Below, one piece after another: positions 43,329-53,668 of a stretch of DNA of 64,000 nucleotides; within the stretch, counting starts at the first letter, position 1; each line of letters opens with the position of its first letter. The stretch spans positions 40,070 through 104,069 of the forward strand of contig JSZA02000004.1 of NCBI GenBank assembly GCA_000785145.2, written 5' to 3'. The translations under genes were made by a program, and so were the position numbers. Under the pieces are notes generated by a model. It was not told the origin of the DNA. It saw nothing but the letters and a program-made list of their open reading frames with translations, and searched no databases. This stretch comes from Candidatus Thiomargarita nelsonii. GTDB taxonomy: Bacteria > Pseudomonadota > Gammaproteobacteria > Beggiatoales > Beggiatoaceae.

Positions 43329-45398
43329 ATGTTAAAAAATAAAATCGCCTATAAATTGACCATTTATATTATATTGCTAAGTGTTTTGATTATCTTATTA
43401 ACTGCCACTATGCAGTTATATCTTAATCCCTTAATCACCAATGCGATAAGTATCTTATTATTTGCGCTGATAATCGGGTGGATTTTTCATACTCAAGTAT
43501 TCCGCCATCTCAAGCATAACGAATCAAATGCACAAAATTTGCTGAACAGCGCACGACTTGGTTTAGGTTTATGGCGATCTGATGGCAAATTGCTTTATGT
43601 GAATCCAGCTTACGCGCAAATCATTGGTCGCGATGTTGAAGAAACGCTCCCCTTAAATTATTGGAAGGATATTCTTGTCGGAAATGATGCGACGGCTGAA
43701 CAATGGCAATTGCAAGCCCTGAAAATCGGTGAACATTATGGTCCTATCGAAAAAGAATATCGACATAAAGATGGCTATCATGTACCAGTCAGATTATCCG
43801 CTCTCATACTAAAAAAAGAGGAAGAAGAGGAAGAAGAGGGAGAATATTATATTATATGGACTCATATTGAGGATCTCAGCAGACAAAAATGGGAGGCGAG
43901 AGAATTACAACATGCAAAAGTAAAGGCAGAGGATGCGAATATCGCTAAAAGCCAGTTTATTGCCAATATGAGCTATGAATTGCGTACTTGCATGAATAGC
44001 ATTATCGGTTACACAGAAATGCTTGAAGAAGACTGTGAGCAACCCATTATGCGGCAAGACATTAAAAATGTTCATATTGCTACTAAACAATTACTGGGCT
44101 TAATTGATGGCATGCTTGATATTTCTCAAATCGAAGCGGGCAATCTGCCCTCCTATTCAGAACGCTTTGATTTGAAAACAGTGATCCAAAATACCATCTC
44201 CACGCTTCAGCCTTTGATAGAGAATAAAGCCAATGCTTTACATTTATTGTTTGATAAAGATTTGGGTGAAATGTACACCGATTTGATTAAAGTGAGGCAG
44301 ATTTTGTTCAATCTGCTTAGTAATGCCTCTAAATTCACAGAACAAGGTATCATTACGCTAGAAGTGAGACGAGAGCGGCAAGAAAACGGAGATTGGATTA
44401 GCATTCGTGTCAGTAACGAAGGGAGTGGCATGAATCAGGAACAACGAGACAATTTATATCAAATCTTTACCCAAGTCGATGCCCCCCGCAAATATGGCAG
44501 CACAGCCTTAGCATTATCCCTCAGTAAACAGTTCGCCGAAATGCTTGGTGGTAGTCTCAATATCCAAGGCGTTTTTGACAAAGGCAACCATTTTATCGTG
44601 CGTTTACCAGCGCATATCAGCAGCCAACCCACCACAACGGCTGATGAGCCTGTTGTCAAAGATTCTCTGGAGAATGGGCTAATCTTAGCTATTGATGACG
44701 ATAAAGTTGTGCGCGAAATGCTAGACGTTTATCTGAGCAAAGTGGGTTATCAGGTTGTCATGGCAGCGAGTGGTGAAGAAGGTTTGAAATTGGCGAAAAA
44801 ACGGCGTCCTAATACCATTATTTTGGACGTGATGATGCCTGGCATGGATGGCTGGGATGTTTTGTCTAAACTCAAAGCTGATCCAGAGTTGGCACATATT
44901 CCCGTTATTATGTTGACAATGACGGAAGCGCAAGAAATCGGCTATTCCTTAGGCGCAGCCGAATATATGACAAAACCAGTCCCCAGAACTCAATTAATCA
45001 ATGTATTGCGAAAGTATCGCACCGAAACCCCCTCCCCGACTGTGATGGTGTTGGAAGATGATCAGTTAGGGCGTGAAATGGTGGTAGGCATGCTTAAACA
45101 TGTTGGTTGGCAAGTCATTGAAGCGGGAGACGGCGAGACTGCTCTGCAACTTTTAGAAAAACATCAGCCTGATTTGATTTTATCAGATTTGAATATGCCC
45201 GACATGGACGGATTTGAATTTATTACTCATCTGCGACAACACAAAAATTGCTCATCAACGCGGGTGGTTGTGGTGACTGCTACGCTACTCACCCCTGATG
45301 AAGAACTATGGCTCAACAATCGTGTGGATGCCGTGTTTCAAAAGGGTACATACAGTTACAAAGAATTGCTTGCTAAACTTCGCCAATTATTGGTCTAA
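43329..45398 (+). CDS. Hybrid sensor protein (PAS, degenerate histidine kinase, two receivers)
   Basis: Two N-terminal membrane helices (about 9-29 and 33-53), a PAS domain (ARLGLGLWRSDGKLLYVNPAY...), then a HisKA-type helix FIANMSYELRTCMNSIIGYTEM in which the H-box histidine is Tyr and the usual Pro is Cys. The ATPase part keeps an N box (QILFNLLSNASKF) but the later boxes are poor (VSNEGSGM in place of DTGIGM; STALALSLSKQF in place of GTGLGLAI). Two receiver domains follow, each with its Asp (ILDVMMPGMDGWD and ILSDLNMPDMDGFE). The frame is intact, so loss of autokinase activity looks selected or tolerated; the receivers may take phosphate from another kinase. Confidence 0.87.
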   Translation: MLKNKIAYKLTIYIILLSVLIILLTATMQLYLNPLITNAISILLFALIIGWIFHTQVFRHLKHNESNAQNLLNSARLGLGLWRSDGKLLYVNPAYAQIIGRDVEETLPLNYWKDILVGNDATAEQWQLQALKIGEHYGPIEKEYRHKDGYHVPVRLSALILKKEEEEEEEGEYYIIWTHIEDLSRQKWEARELQHAKVKAEDANIAKSQFIANMSYELRTCMNSIIGYTEMLEEDCEQPIMRQDIKNVHIATKQLLGLIDGMLDISQIEAGNLPSYSERFDLKTVIQNTISTLQPLIENKANALHLLFDKDLGEMYTDLIKVRQILFNLLSNASKFTEQGIITLEVRRERQENGDWISIRVSNEGSGMNQEQRDNLYQIFTQVDAPRKYGSTALALSLSKQFAEMLGGSLNIQGVFDKGNHFIVRLPAHISSQPTTTADEPVVKDSLENGLILAIDDDKVVREMLDVYLSKVGYQVVMAASGEEGLKLAKKRRPNTIILDVMMPGMDGWDVLSKLKADPELAHIPVIMLTMTEAQEIGYSLGAAEYMTKPVPRTQLINVLRKYRTETPSPTVMVLEDDQLGREMVVGMLKHVGWQVIEAGDGETALQLLEKHQPDLILSDLNMPDMDGFEFITHLRQHKNCSSTRVVVVTATLLTPDEELWLNNRVDAVFQKGTYSYKELLAKLRQLLV

Positions 45399-45431
45399 TG
45401 AGGAGTCCAAGATTTATCTTGGACTTATTTT

Positions 45432-46064
45432 ATGAACAAAAAGCATCGTAAAAACAGTCAACGCTGGCTCAGAGAACATGGCTCAGATGTCTATGTCAAA
45501 CAAGCCAATCTTGCCGGTTATCGTTCACGGGCGGTTTATAAACTCGCACAAATTGATAGCCGTGATCACTTATTTCGCCCCAACATGACGGTTATTGATT
45601 TAGGTGCCGCCCCCGGTGGTTGGTCACAATGGGTTACACAGCGTTTGCATAACCAAGTCCGATTGTTTGCCCTCGACATTTTACCTATAGAACCTTTGCC
45701 CGGTGTGACTTTTATTCAGGGCGATTTTCGAGAGCAAATGGTGCTCGATGAATTGCACAATCAATTAGGTGAGCACAAAGCCGATCTTGTAATGTCCGAC
45801 ATGGCACCCAATATCAGCGGAGTAAAAGCCATTGATCAACCCCGTGCAATCTTATTGGCTGAATTGGCCAGAGATTTGGCACTTGAGGTGCTGGCTGCTC
45901 AAGGCTATTTTTTAACAAAAATATTTCAAGGGGAAGGTTTTGATGCTTATGTTAAAGAGTTAGGAGCCGATTTTAAGCAAGTCAGGATCCGCAAACCTGA
46001 TGCGTCGCGCTCACGATCATCTGAAGTCTATGTGCTGGCAAAAAAATCCCCCGTTTTAATTTAA
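45432..46064 (+). CDS. rlmE: RlmE (FtsJ/RrmJ), 23S rRNA U2552 2'-O-methyltransferase
   Basis: RlmE methylates U2552 of 23S rRNA in the 50S subunit. The 210-residue protein has SRAVYKLAQIDSRDHLF, the SAM motif TVIDLGAAPGGWSQWV, DLVMSDMAPNISG and the catalytic Lys region FLTKIFQGEGFDAYV, ending KPDASRSRSSEVYVLAK. It lies 24 bp before ftsH, the common rlmE-ftsH-folP-glmM order. An approximately 23-bp GGAGTCCAAG palindrome lies directly upstream. Confidence 0.96.
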   Translation: MNKKHRKNSQRWLREHGSDVYVKQANLAGYRSRAVYKLAQIDSRDHLFRPNMTVIDLGAAPGGWSQWVTQRLHNQVRLFALDILPIEPLPGVTFIQGDFREQMVLDELHNQLGEHKADLVMSDMAPNISGVKAIDQPRAILLAELARDLALEVLAAQGYFLTKIFQGEGFDAYVKELGADFKQVRIRKPDASRSRSSEVYVLAKKSPVLI

Positions 46065-46088
46065 TTATTAACAAAGAGGCACACATCC

Positions 46089-48005
46089 ATGAATGACATG
46101 GCAAAAAATCTTTTATTATGGATTATAATAGCCATTGTTTTAATGATGGTATTCAATAATTTTGGTCCCCGAGTTCCAGCGCCCAAATCAATAGAATACT
46201 CAAAATTTATTACCGAGGTTCAACAAGGCTTTGTGCGAAAGGTGGCTATTGAAGGACGCACCATTAAGTACACCACACAAAATGGTGAACATTTTGTCAC
46301 CTACAATCCCGGTGATACCGGCTTGATTGGTGATTTATTGAAACATAACGTGACAATTATCTCACGTCCACCAGAACAGCAATCACTGCTCATGCAGATA
46401 TTCATCTCCTGGTTTCCCATGCTGCTATTGTTTGGGATACTGATTTTCTTTATGCGCCAAATGCAAGGCGGAGGGCGCGGTGGTGCCTTATCATTCGGTA
46501 GAAGTCGTGCCCGCCTGGTTGAAGAAGATCAGATCAAAATCACTTTTAACGATGTGGCAGGTGTTGATGAAGCCAAGGAAGAAGTTAATGAATTAGTTGA
46601 CTTTTTACGCGATCCCGGCAAATTCCAAAATTTAGGCGGTAAAATTCCACGCGGCGTATTGATGGTAGGCTCACCGGGCACTGGTAAAACTTTGCTAGCA
46701 AAAGCCATCGCCGGTGAAGCGAAAGTACCCTTTTTCGCCATTTCTGGTTCTGATTTCGTAGAAATGTTTGTTGGTGTCGGTGCATCAAGAGTGCGCGATA
46801 TGTTTGAGCAAGCCAAGAAGCACGCGCCGTGCATTATTTTCATTGACGAAATTGATGCCGTTGGTCGCCATCGTGGTGCTGGCTTAGGCGGTGGGCATGA
46901 TGAAAGAGAACAAACACTCAACCAATTATTGGTAGAAATGGATGGCTTTGAGGGCAGCGAAGGCGTGATTGTGATTGCTGCGACTAACCGCCCCGATGTC
47001 TTAGATCCCGCCTTATTGCGTCCGGGTCGTTTTGACCGTCAAGTGGTCGTGCCCTTGCCTGATATTCGTGGACGTGAGCAAATTCTCAAAGTCCACATGC
47101 GAAAAGTGCCGATTGCTGATAATGTCAAACCAAGCCTGATTGCACGCGGTACGCCCGGCTTTTCTGGCGCTGATTTGGCTAACCTTGTCAACGAAGCCGC
47201 CTTATTTGCTGCCCGTTTCAACAAGCGATTGGTAGAAATGGAAGAATTTGAAAAAGCCAAGGACAAAATTATGATGGGCGCCGAGCGCAAGTCCTTGGTG
47301 ATGACTGAAGAAGAGAAAAAACTCACGGCTTATCATGAAGCCGGACACGCCATTGTTGGGCGCTTAGTGCCTAAACATGATCCTGTGTACAAAGTCACCA
47401 TTATTCCAAGGGGACGTGCTTTAGGCGTGACAATGTTTTTACCCGAAACCGATCGCCTCAGTTATAGCAAAGTGTACTTAGAAAGCCAAATTTCCAGCCT
47501 GTTTGGTGGGCGCATTGCTGAGGAACTTATTTTTGGAGCCGAATCCGTCACAACCGGTGCCAGTAATGACATTCAACGGGCCACCGAAATGGCTCGCAAT
47601 ATGGTCACAAAATGGGGCTTATCAGAGCGTTTAGGGCCGCTCACTTATGGTGAAGATGACAGCGAAGTGTTTTTAGGTCATTCCGTTACTCAACATAAAG
47701 TGGTCTCTGATGAGACAGCGCATGTGATTGACGAAGAAATACGATCATTCATTGATCGCAATTACAGCCGTGCAGAAAACTTGCTTAAAGAGAATATTGA
47801 TATTCTGCATTCAATGGCAGAAACCTTGCTCAAGTATGAAACCATAGAAAGTGAACAAATCGACGACATCATGGCTGGAAATACGCCCAAGCCACCAAAA
47901 GACTGGGACGAGAATGGCAAGCCTCCAAAGAAACCCAATACGGAAGAACAGAGTCTCGAAGATCAGTTGGATGATGCGATTAATGGGCAGGCTACTTTAC
48001 AGTAA
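46089..48005 (+). CDS. ftsH: FtsH, membrane ATP-dependent zinc metalloprotease
   Basis: FtsH degrades membrane and short-lived cytoplasmic proteins. Two membrane helices (about 6-23 and 99-122), the AAA domain with [33 protein letters not shown] and [11 protein letters not shown], and the zinc protease motif HEAGH (about residue 418) with the distal Asp region are all present. At 638 residues it is normal length. It is followed by folP after 10 bp. The ribosome site is AAAGAGGC. Confidence 0.97.
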   Translation: MNDMAKNLLLWIIIAIVLMMVFNNFGPRVPAPKSIEYSKFITEVQQGFVRKVAIEGRTIKYTTQNGEHFVTYNPGDTGLIGDLLKHNVTIISRPPEQQSLLMQIFISWFPMLLLFGILIFFMRQMQGGGRGGALSFGRSRARLVEEDQIKITFNDVAGVDEAKEEVNELVDFLRDPGKFQNLGGKIPRGVLMVGSPGTGKTLLAKAIAGEAKVPFFAISGSDFVEMFVGVGASRVRDMFEQAKKHAPCIIFIDEIDAVGRHRGAGLGGGHDEREQTLNQLLVEMDGFEGSEGVIVIAATNRPDVLDPALLRPGRFDRQVVVPLPDIRGREQILKVHMRKVPIADNVKPSLIARGTPGFSGADLANLVNEAALFAARFNKRLVEMEEFEKAKDKIMMGAERKSLVMTEEEKKLTAYHEAGHAIVGRLVPKHDPVYKVTIIPRGRALGVTMFLPETDRLSYSKVYLESQISSLFGGRIAEELIFGAESVTTGASNDIQRATEMARNMVTKWGLSERLGPLTYGEDDSEVFLGHSVTQHKVVSDETAHVIDEEIRSFIDRNYSRAENLLKENIDILHSMAETLLKYETIESEQIDDIMAGNTPKPPKDWDENGKPPKKPNTEEQSLEDQLDDAINGQATLQ

Positions 48006-48015
48006 ATAAACAACC

Positions 48016-48822
48016 ATGCCACCAGTAAATGCCCCCCAAGTCATGGGAATTCTCAATGTGACCCCCGATTCGTTTTCGGACGGGGGTCATTTTTTTCATA
48101 AGGACTCTGCCTTGAAGCAGGCACACAAAATGCTTGAAGAAGGGGCAGAGATTATCGACATCGGTGGAGAATCCACCCGCCCCGGCGCACAAGCTGTCTC
48201 ACTGCAACAAGAACTTGATCGAGTCATCCCCGTCGTCGAAAAAATCCGCGCCGAATTTCCCATTTCAATATCAGTTGACACCAGCAAAGCCCAAGTCATG
48301 TCTGAAGCCATTGCCGTTGGCGCAGACATGATTAATGATGTCATGGCTTTACGTGCTGAAGGCAGCTTAGCTGCCGTCGCTGCCTCAGAAACGGTGCAAG
48401 TCTGCCTGATGCATATACAAGGTGAACCGCGCACCATGCAAAATAATCCCCATTATGATGATGTTGTTAATGACATCAAAACGTTTTTGCTAGAGCGAGT
48501 ACAAGCCTGTTTAGAGGCGGGTATTGCCTCAAATCGTCTCTTGATAGATCCGGGCTTTGGCTTTGGTAAAACAGTGGCACATAATTTGCATTTAATGCAA
48601 CGACTAGAGGTGTTGACTGAACTGGATTATCCCGTTTTGGTGGGCGTATCTCGTAAGTCATTGATAGGTCATATATTAAACAAAACAGTGACAGAGCGTT
48701 TATATGGCGGTTTAGCCTTAGCCGTTTTAGCGGTTAGCAAAGGTGCTAGGGTGATTCGTACCCACGATGTCGGGGCAACCGTTGATGCGCTGAAAATGAC
48801 TCACGCTGTTTTGCAATTGTAG
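48016..48822 (+). CDS. folP: FolP, dihydropteroate synthase
   Basis: FolP joins p-aminobenzoate to dihydropterin pyrophosphate in folate synthesis. The barrel protein has MGILNVTPDSFSDGG, IIDIGGESTRPGA, ISVDTSKAQVM, LIDPGFGFGKT and VLVGVSRKSLIGH, all the substrate-binding motifs. 268 residues and intact. It overlaps no neighbour and follows ftsH closely. glmM is 394 bp away because of inserted repeats. Confidence 0.96.
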   Translation: MPPVNAPQVMGILNVTPDSFSDGGHFFHKDSALKQAHKMLEEGAEIIDIGGESTRPGAQAVSLQQELDRVIPVVEKIRAEFPISISVDTSKAQVMSEAIAVGADMINDVMALRAEGSLAAVAASETVQVCLMHIQGEPRTMQNNPHYDDVVNDIKTFLLERVQACLEAGIASNRLLIDPGFGFGKTVAHNLHLMQRLEVLTELDYPVLVGVSRKSLIGHILNKTVTERLYGGLALAVLAVSKGARVIRTHDVGATVDALKMTHAVLQL

Positions 48823-48856
48823 CGGCACTCTTCAATTATCTCGAAAAAATAACAGT

Positions 48857-48901
48857 TTTCGAGGCAAAAGTTTTTGTTGCACAAAAACTTTTGCCTCGAA
48901 A
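48857..48901. repeat. Perfect 21-bp stem hairpin (GAGGCAAAAG type)
   Basis: TTTCGAGGCAAAAGTTTTTG... with loop TGC and exact complement. Related to the hairpins at 4309 and 4727. It could also end the folP transcript. Confidence 0.8.
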
Positions 48902-48902
48902 G

Positions 48903-49114
48903 TTGTTTAGCTTCGCTGACTTCGTATCGGGAAATCCGCTACGCTCCATTCCCGATACAACTTGATAACCGTTTGTTGTTTAGCTTCGCTGATTTCGTAT
49001 CGGGAAATCCGCTACGCTCCATTCCCGATACAACTTGATAAGTTTCGGGAATGGAGTGGATTTTGTTGTTTCGGGAATGGAGCGTAGCGGATTTCCCGAA
49101 ACAGTTTAACTTGA
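48903..49114. repeat. Tandem CGGGAAATCCGCTACGCTCCATTCCCG elements
   Basis: A 71-bp unit (TTGTTTAGCTTCGCTGACTT...CAACTTGATAA) occurs twice head to tail at about 48903-49040. A third, inverted palindrome TTTCGGGAATGGAGCG... follows at 49070-49103. This is the same family as at 11524 and 60277. Confidence 0.8.
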
Positions 49115-49191
49115 TAAAAATCCTATTTTGTTGTTTCGGGAATGGAGCGTAGCGGATTTCCCGAAACAGTTTAAAGAAATAGGATTTTTTT
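49115..49191. terminator. AAATCCTATTTC terminator with a repeat inserted in its loop
   Basis: The left arm AAAAATCCTATTT (49116-49128) and right arm AAAGAAATAGGATTTTTTT (49173-49191) of the common terminator are split by about 43 bp carrying the TTTCGGGAATGGAGCG palindrome. The insertion leaves a longer nested hairpin. Confidence 0.8.
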
Positions 49192-49216
49192 AATTAAAAA
49201 AAATCGGTATTTTATT

Positions 49217-50572
49217 ATGAAACAAAAACGTAAATATTTTGGCACAGATGGCATACGGGGCACTGTCGGAATTCCACCGATTACCCCTGACTTTGTTCTA
49301 AAATTAGGCTGGGCAGTCGGCCAAGTTTTGAAAAATGGTTCTAACAAAAATAAAGTTTTAATAGGTAAAGATACCCGTATTTCCGGCTACATGTTTGAAT
49401 CCGCCCTACAAGCCGGTTTATCGGCAGCAGGTATGGATATTGGTTTACTTGGTCCCATGCCAACGCCGGCGATTGCTTACTTAACACGGACTTTTCATGC
49501 CGTCGCCGGTATTGTTATCAGTGCATCGCACAATCCATTTCAGGATAATGGCATAAAATTTTTCTCCAGCCAGGGGACTAAATTGCCCGATGAAGTTGAA
49601 CTGGCTATTGAAGCAAAAATGGAAGAAGCCATGCAAACGGTCGCCCCTGAAAAATTAGGCAAAGCTGTTCGTATTGAAGATGCCGCTGGCCGCTATATCG
49701 AATTTTGCAAAAGGACAATTCCCTTTGATCAGAGCTTCAAAGGCTTAAAAATCGTAGTCGATTGCGCTCACGGTGCCACTTACCATATTGCGCCCAGTGT
49801 CTTTGAAGAATTGGGCGCAAGCGTTGAAACTATTGGCGCACAACCTAATGGATTAAATATTAATGCTGGTTATGGCGCTACTCAACCTCAAGCACTGCAA
49901 ACCGCTGTTTTATATCAAAATGCAGATTTAGGCATTGCTTTAGATGGCGATGGTGATCGTGTACTCATGGTTGATGCCAAGGGCGAAATCCTTGATGGTG
50001 ATGAACTATTATTCATACTAGCCCAAGCCCGTCATAAAGCAGGCAATTTACAGGAAGCGGTGGTTGGCACCGTGATGAGCAATTTGGGACTAGAACAAGC
50101 CCTTGAAAAGAAAGGTATTTCATTTTCAAGAGCCAAGGTGGGAGACCGCTATGTTTTAGAAATGCTACAAGAAAACGGTGGCATTTTAGGCGGAGAATCG
50201 TCAGGGCATATTATTTGTCTGGATCGCACCACGACGGGAGATGGCATTATCACCGCTTTACAAGTTTTAACAACGAGTCTCGAAACCGGTTTACCTTTAC
50301 ACGTTTTAAAAACGGGTATGCAAAAATGCCCCCAACGCATGATTAACGTGCAAATTACGCCCGGTTTAGATATACTCTCTCAAACTTCAGTGCAAAATGC
50401 AGTGCGTGAAGCAGAACAACAATTGAATAGTCAAGGACGGGTATTGTTGCGTCCCAGTGGCACAGAGCCACTGATTCGAGTGATGGTTGAAGGTGTTGAC
50501 TTGCAACAAGTCGAAACGGTTGCTCATCAATTAGCGGAAGTCGTGAAAGCTGAGGCTAACGCTCAAGCCTGA
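49217..50572 (+). CDS. glmM: GlmM, phosphoglucosamine mutase
   Basis: GlmM interconverts glucosamine 6- and 1-phosphate for peptidoglycan precursor synthesis. The 451-residue protein has the start [13 protein letters not shown], the active-site phosphoserine loop [20 protein letters not shown], the metal loop [12 protein letters not shown], the sugar loop GGESSGHI and the phosphate loop [15 protein letters not shown]. The frame is intact. Position after folP is typical of gammaproteobacteria. Confidence 0.97.
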   Translation: MKQKRKYFGTDGIRGTVGIPPITPDFVLKLGWAVGQVLKNGSNKNKVLIGKDTRISGYMFESALQAGLSAAGMDIGLLGPMPTPAIAYLTRTFHAVAGIVISASHNPFQDNGIKFFSSQGTKLPDEVELAIEAKMEEAMQTVAPEKLGKAVRIEDAAGRYIEFCKRTIPFDQSFKGLKIVVDCAHGATYHIAPSVFEELGASVETIGAQPNGLNINAGYGATQPQALQTAVLYQNADLGIALDGDGDRVLMVDAKGEILDGDELLFILAQARHKAGNLQEAVVGTVMSNLGLEQALEKKGISFSRAKVGDRYVLEMLQENGGILGGESSGHIICLDRTTTGDGIITALQVLTTSLETGLPLHVLKTGMQKCPQRMINVQITPGLDILSQTSVQNAVREAEQQLNSQGRVLLRPSGTEPLIRVMVEGVDLQQVETVAHQLAEVVKAEANAQA

Positions 50573-50769
50573 TATCGGAGTCCACCTTCGTTAAACCTTA
50601 ACGACAGGGATTTTTTTTAGGGATAAATCAAAACCTTAACGACAGTCTAATTGGGGCTCGTCTCGGTCCGTAAAGAAATCCCTGTCGTTAAATGTTTTGA
50701 CTTATCCCTGTTAAAAAAAAATCCCTGTAGTTAAATGTTTTGACTTTATCCCTGCTTCGAGTATTTGCC
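50573..50769. repeat. AAACCTTAACGACAGGGAT / TTTTGACTTATCCCTG repeats
   Basis: Several copies of TTAACGACAGGGAT, TTTGACTTATCCCTG and their inversions alternate here, related to 18194-18267 and 13550-13566. No gene. A start further upstream for the next ORF (50740) would lie within this repeat. Confidence 0.75.
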
Positions 50770-51249
50770 ATGAATAAATTAGAAAAACTAGCCACCGAAC
50801 TCGGCGCACGTTTGACTAAGCATCGTTGCTACTTAGTCACAGCAGAATCTTGTACCGGCGGCTGGATAGCCGAAGCGGTGACAGCCATTGCCGGCAGTTC
50901 TGCTTGGTTTGACCGAGGATTTGTCACTTATTCTAACGCCGCTAAACAAGAAATATTAGACGTATGCCCCCAAACTTTGGCAAAATATGGCGCGGTGAGT
51001 GAGCCAACCGTTTTAGAAATGGTCAACGGTGCCTTAGCACACAGTCAAGCTCAAGTCGGCGTAGCAATCAGTGGCATTGCAGGACCTAGCGGCGGGACTG
51101 CCGATAAACCCGTCGGTACTGTCTGGCTCGCCTACGCTTTTCCAAATAATATTTATGCACAATGCCATCATTTTAGCGGAGATCGTCGCAGCATTCGGGA
51201 GCAAGCGGTGATAACCGCTTTGCAAACTTTATTGCATGGACTAGAATAA
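50770..51249 (+). CDS. pncC: PncC/CinA C-terminal family, nicotinamide-nucleotide amidase
   Basis: PncC deamidates NMN in the pyridine-nucleotide recycling pathway. The start ATG 50770 (MNKLEKLATELGARL) avoids repeat-derived codons. Conserved parts are LVTAESCTGGWIAEAVTAIAGSS, FDRGFVTYSNAAKQ, GVAISGIAGPSGGTADKPVG and FSGDRRSIREQAV. 159 residues, the single-domain form. speA begins 1 bp after its stop. Confidence 0.92.
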   Translation: MNKLEKLATELGARLTKHRCYLVTAESCTGGWIAEAVTAIAGSSAWFDRGFVTYSNAAKQEILDVCPQTLAKYGAVSEPTVLEMVNGALAHSQAQVGVAISGIAGPSGGTADKPVGTVWLAYAFPNNIYAQCHHFSGDRRSIREQAVITALQTLLHGLE

Positions 51250-51250
51250 T

Positions 51251-53143
51251 ATGTCAACACAATGGGATATTGCCCAATCACGGACACTTTATAATATTGA
51301 ACATTGGAGCGATGGTTATTTTGATATTAACCCAAATGGCGAAGTAATAGTTTCTCCCATACCCGGACAAGCTGCTACTGTCAATCTCCACGAATTAGCC
51401 CAAAGTTTTGCCGCCCATGGCTTATCTCTGCCCGTCTTAGTACGGTTTCCCAACATTCTACATCATCGCGTCGAGCACATAAGCAATGCCTTTGCGACTG
51501 CCATGCAGCAACAAGATTACCACGCCAACTATACGCCCGTTTATCCCATCAAAGTTAATCAGCAACATCAAGTTGTTAAAGAAATTATGAGCGTCGGGCG
51601 GGTTGGCTTAGAGGTGGGCAGCAAATCAGAGATGATGGCAGTATTAGCACTCGCGCCCGCCGACGGCGGTATCATCATTTGTAACGGCTATAAAGATCGT
51701 GAATACATACGCTTAGCCCTCATCGGTCAACAAATCGGCTTATGCCCCTATTTAGTGATTGAAAAAATTTCTGAATTAAACCTGATTATTGAAGAATCGC
51801 GCAGTTTGAATGTGACTCCCTGCTTAGGGATGCGAGTGCGCTTAGCCGCCATCGGCAAGGGAAAATGGCAAAATACGGGGGGCGAAAAAGGAAAATTTGG
51901 ACTCTCAGCGGCACAAGTACTAGAAATCATCACTCTGCTCAAGGAAGCCGATTTATTAGACTCTCTACAATTAATGCACTTTCATATTGGCTCACAAATT
52001 TCCAATATCGGCGACATTCAAGGCGCACTACGCGAAGCGGCTCGTTATTATGCCGAATTACGTGCCTTATGTGTACCGATTCAAAATATTGATGTAGGCG
52101 GCGGTTTGGGGATTGACTATGAGGGTACAGGCTCGCGGAGTGCTTGCTCAGCCAATTACAGTGTCCAAGAATATGCTAATAATGTTGTACATGAATTTGG
52201 AGAAATTTGTAACACCCTAGACTTGCCACAACCCAATATCATCACCGAATCGGGACGGGCAATGACGGCTCATCATGCTGTACTGATTACCAACTTGATT
52301 GATATTGAATCTGCTCCCGGTATTGTGCAACCAGAGCCTGCCAGTGCCGATGAACCCGCCATTATTCAAGATTTATGGCATGGCTTAACCCACCTGACGC
52401 AACGCTCTGCCCTTGAAGCTTATCACGATGCAGTGTACTGGCTCAGTGAAGCCCATACGATGTTTACGCATGGCTTACTCAACGTCACACAACGCGCCCG
52501 CGCTGAACAATTATATTATAGCACCTGCCAGCAAGTCCGCTCTTTATTACAACAAACGCACCCTCATTCTCGCGCCTGCCGTGAAGTCGTTGATGAATTG
52601 AATGAAAAATTGGTGGACAAATATTTTTGTAATTTTTCCCTGTTTCAATCCGTGCCCGATGCCTGGGCAATTGATCAATTATTTCCAATTCTCCCCCTGC
52701 ACCGCCTCAATGAATGTCCAGATCGTCGCGCCACTTTGCAAGATTTAACCTGCGATTCTGATGGTCAATTTCAATATTATGTCAACAGTGACGGAGTAGA
52801 TACCAGTTTGCCCGTACATCTACCTACCCCTGATGCGCCTTACTTACTAGGCATTTTTTTAGTGGGGGCTTATCAGGAAATTTTAGGCGATATGCACAAT
52901 TTATTTGGGGACACTTACTCTGTCAATGTCCATATCAAGCCGGATGGCGATTATGAATTAGTTGCCCCCCTTGAAGGCGATACGGTGGAAACCATGCTAA
53001 ACTACGTCAATTTTGAGACAGGATTTTTGCGGAATACATACCGTAAACGCTTACAAGCCGCCCCTTTAACAGTGGAACAGCGACAATTGTATCTGCGCGA
53101 GTTAGAGGCGGGATTGATAGGTTATACTTATTTAGAGAGGTGA
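51251..53143 (+). CDS. speA: SpeA, biosynthetic arginine decarboxylase
   Basis: SpeA is a PLP enzyme that decarboxylates arginine to agmatine for polyamine synthesis. The 630-residue protein shows YTPVYPIKVNQQHQVVKEI (PLP Lys), LEVGSKSEMMAVLA, LMHFHIGSQISNI, VGGGLGIDYEGTGS, TESGRAMTAHHAVLI and the C-terminal FLVGAYQEILGDMHNLFGDT. It is intact and coupled to pncC. The defence-like gene set starts 6 bp after its stop and could share its transcript. Confidence 0.97.
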   Translation: MSTQWDIAQSRTLYNIEHWSDGYFDINPNGEVIVSPIPGQAATVNLHELAQSFAAHGLSLPVLVRFPNILHHRVEHISNAFATAMQQQDYHANYTPVYPIKVNQQHQVVKEIMSVGRVGLEVGSKSEMMAVLALAPADGGIIICNGYKDREYIRLALIGQQIGLCPYLVIEKISELNLIIEESRSLNVTPCLGMRVRLAAIGKGKWQNTGGEKGKFGLSAAQVLEIITLLKEADLLDSLQLMHFHIGSQISNIGDIQGALREAARYYAELRALCVPIQNIDVGGGLGIDYEGTGSRSACSANYSVQEYANNVVHEFGEICNTLDLPQPNIITESGRAMTAHHAVLITNLIDIESAPGIVQPEPASADEPAIIQDLWHGLTHLTQRSALEAYHDAVYWLSEAHTMFTHGLLNVTQRARAEQLYYSTCQQVRSLLQQTHPHSRACREVVDELNEKLVDKYFCNFSLFQSVPDAWAIDQLFPILPLHRLNECPDRRATLQDLTCDSDGQFQYYVNSDGVDTSLPVHLPTPDAPYLLGIFLVGAYQEILGDMHNLFGDTYSVNVHIKPDGDYELVAPLEGDTVETMLNYVNFETGFLRNTYRKRLQAAPLTVEQRQLYLRELEAGLIGYTYLER

Positions 53144-53149
53144 TTTGCC

Positions 53150-53668
53150 ATGTTAGAGATTAGCGAGTCAATGATAAACGAATCTTGCGATCAAATAGCA
53201 GAAATGCAGCAAAAACTTGGCCATACTATTCAATCCTTTTCGATTGATTATCTTGTTGAGCAGATTCGCAAAAAGCACTTTTTTATCCCAACATTTCACC
53301 GCCCCTTGGTTTGGAATAAGGGACAACAAAGGAGATTTATTGAATCGGTGATATTGGGTTTTCCAATTCCGTTTATGTTCATTGCGTATACTGATGATAA
53401 GGAACAGTTCGATATTCTCGATGGTAGTCAAAGACTACTAACACTCGAAGCTTTTATGAGTAATCGTTTAAGGCTAGAAAATCTTGAAATACTGCTCTCA
53501 TTGAACGGACTTAGGTTTTCGGAGCTACCCTTATCACAACAAGTTCAACTGAAAAGTCGTAAACTTTCAGTGTTTATATTATACAAGACGGCACCACTGG
53601 ACATTCAGCAACAAATGTTTAGGCTATTTAATAGTGCTCGCCTTACAGCAAGAATCGGAGATCGATGA
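53150..53668 (+). CDS. Short DUF262-family protein (1)
   Basis: DUF262 domains are ParB/Srx-fold NTP-dependent modules found in type IV restriction (GmrSD) and other defence proteins. This 172-residue protein has the N-terminal signature IPTFHRPLVWNKGQQRRFIE, GFPIPFMFIAY and the central DILDGSQRLLTLEAFM, but stops at MFRLFNSARLTARIGDR, where full-length members continue with INTGG-x-PL and a helical C-terminal half. The first Gln of the FQR motif is His. It overlaps the HEPN gene by 4 bp (ATGA). A 59-bp stretch is identical to the second short DUF262 gene. Whether it is a natural short form or a truncated duplicate is not certain. Confidence 0.75.
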   Translation: MLEISESMINESCDQIAEMQQKLGHTIQSFSIDYLVEQIRKKHFFIPTFHRPLVWNKGQQRRFIESVILGFPIPFMFIAYTDDKEQFDILDGSQRLLTLEAFMSNRLRLENLEILLSLNGLRFSELPLSQQVQLKSRKLSVFILYKTAPLDIQQQMFRLFNSARLTARIGDR

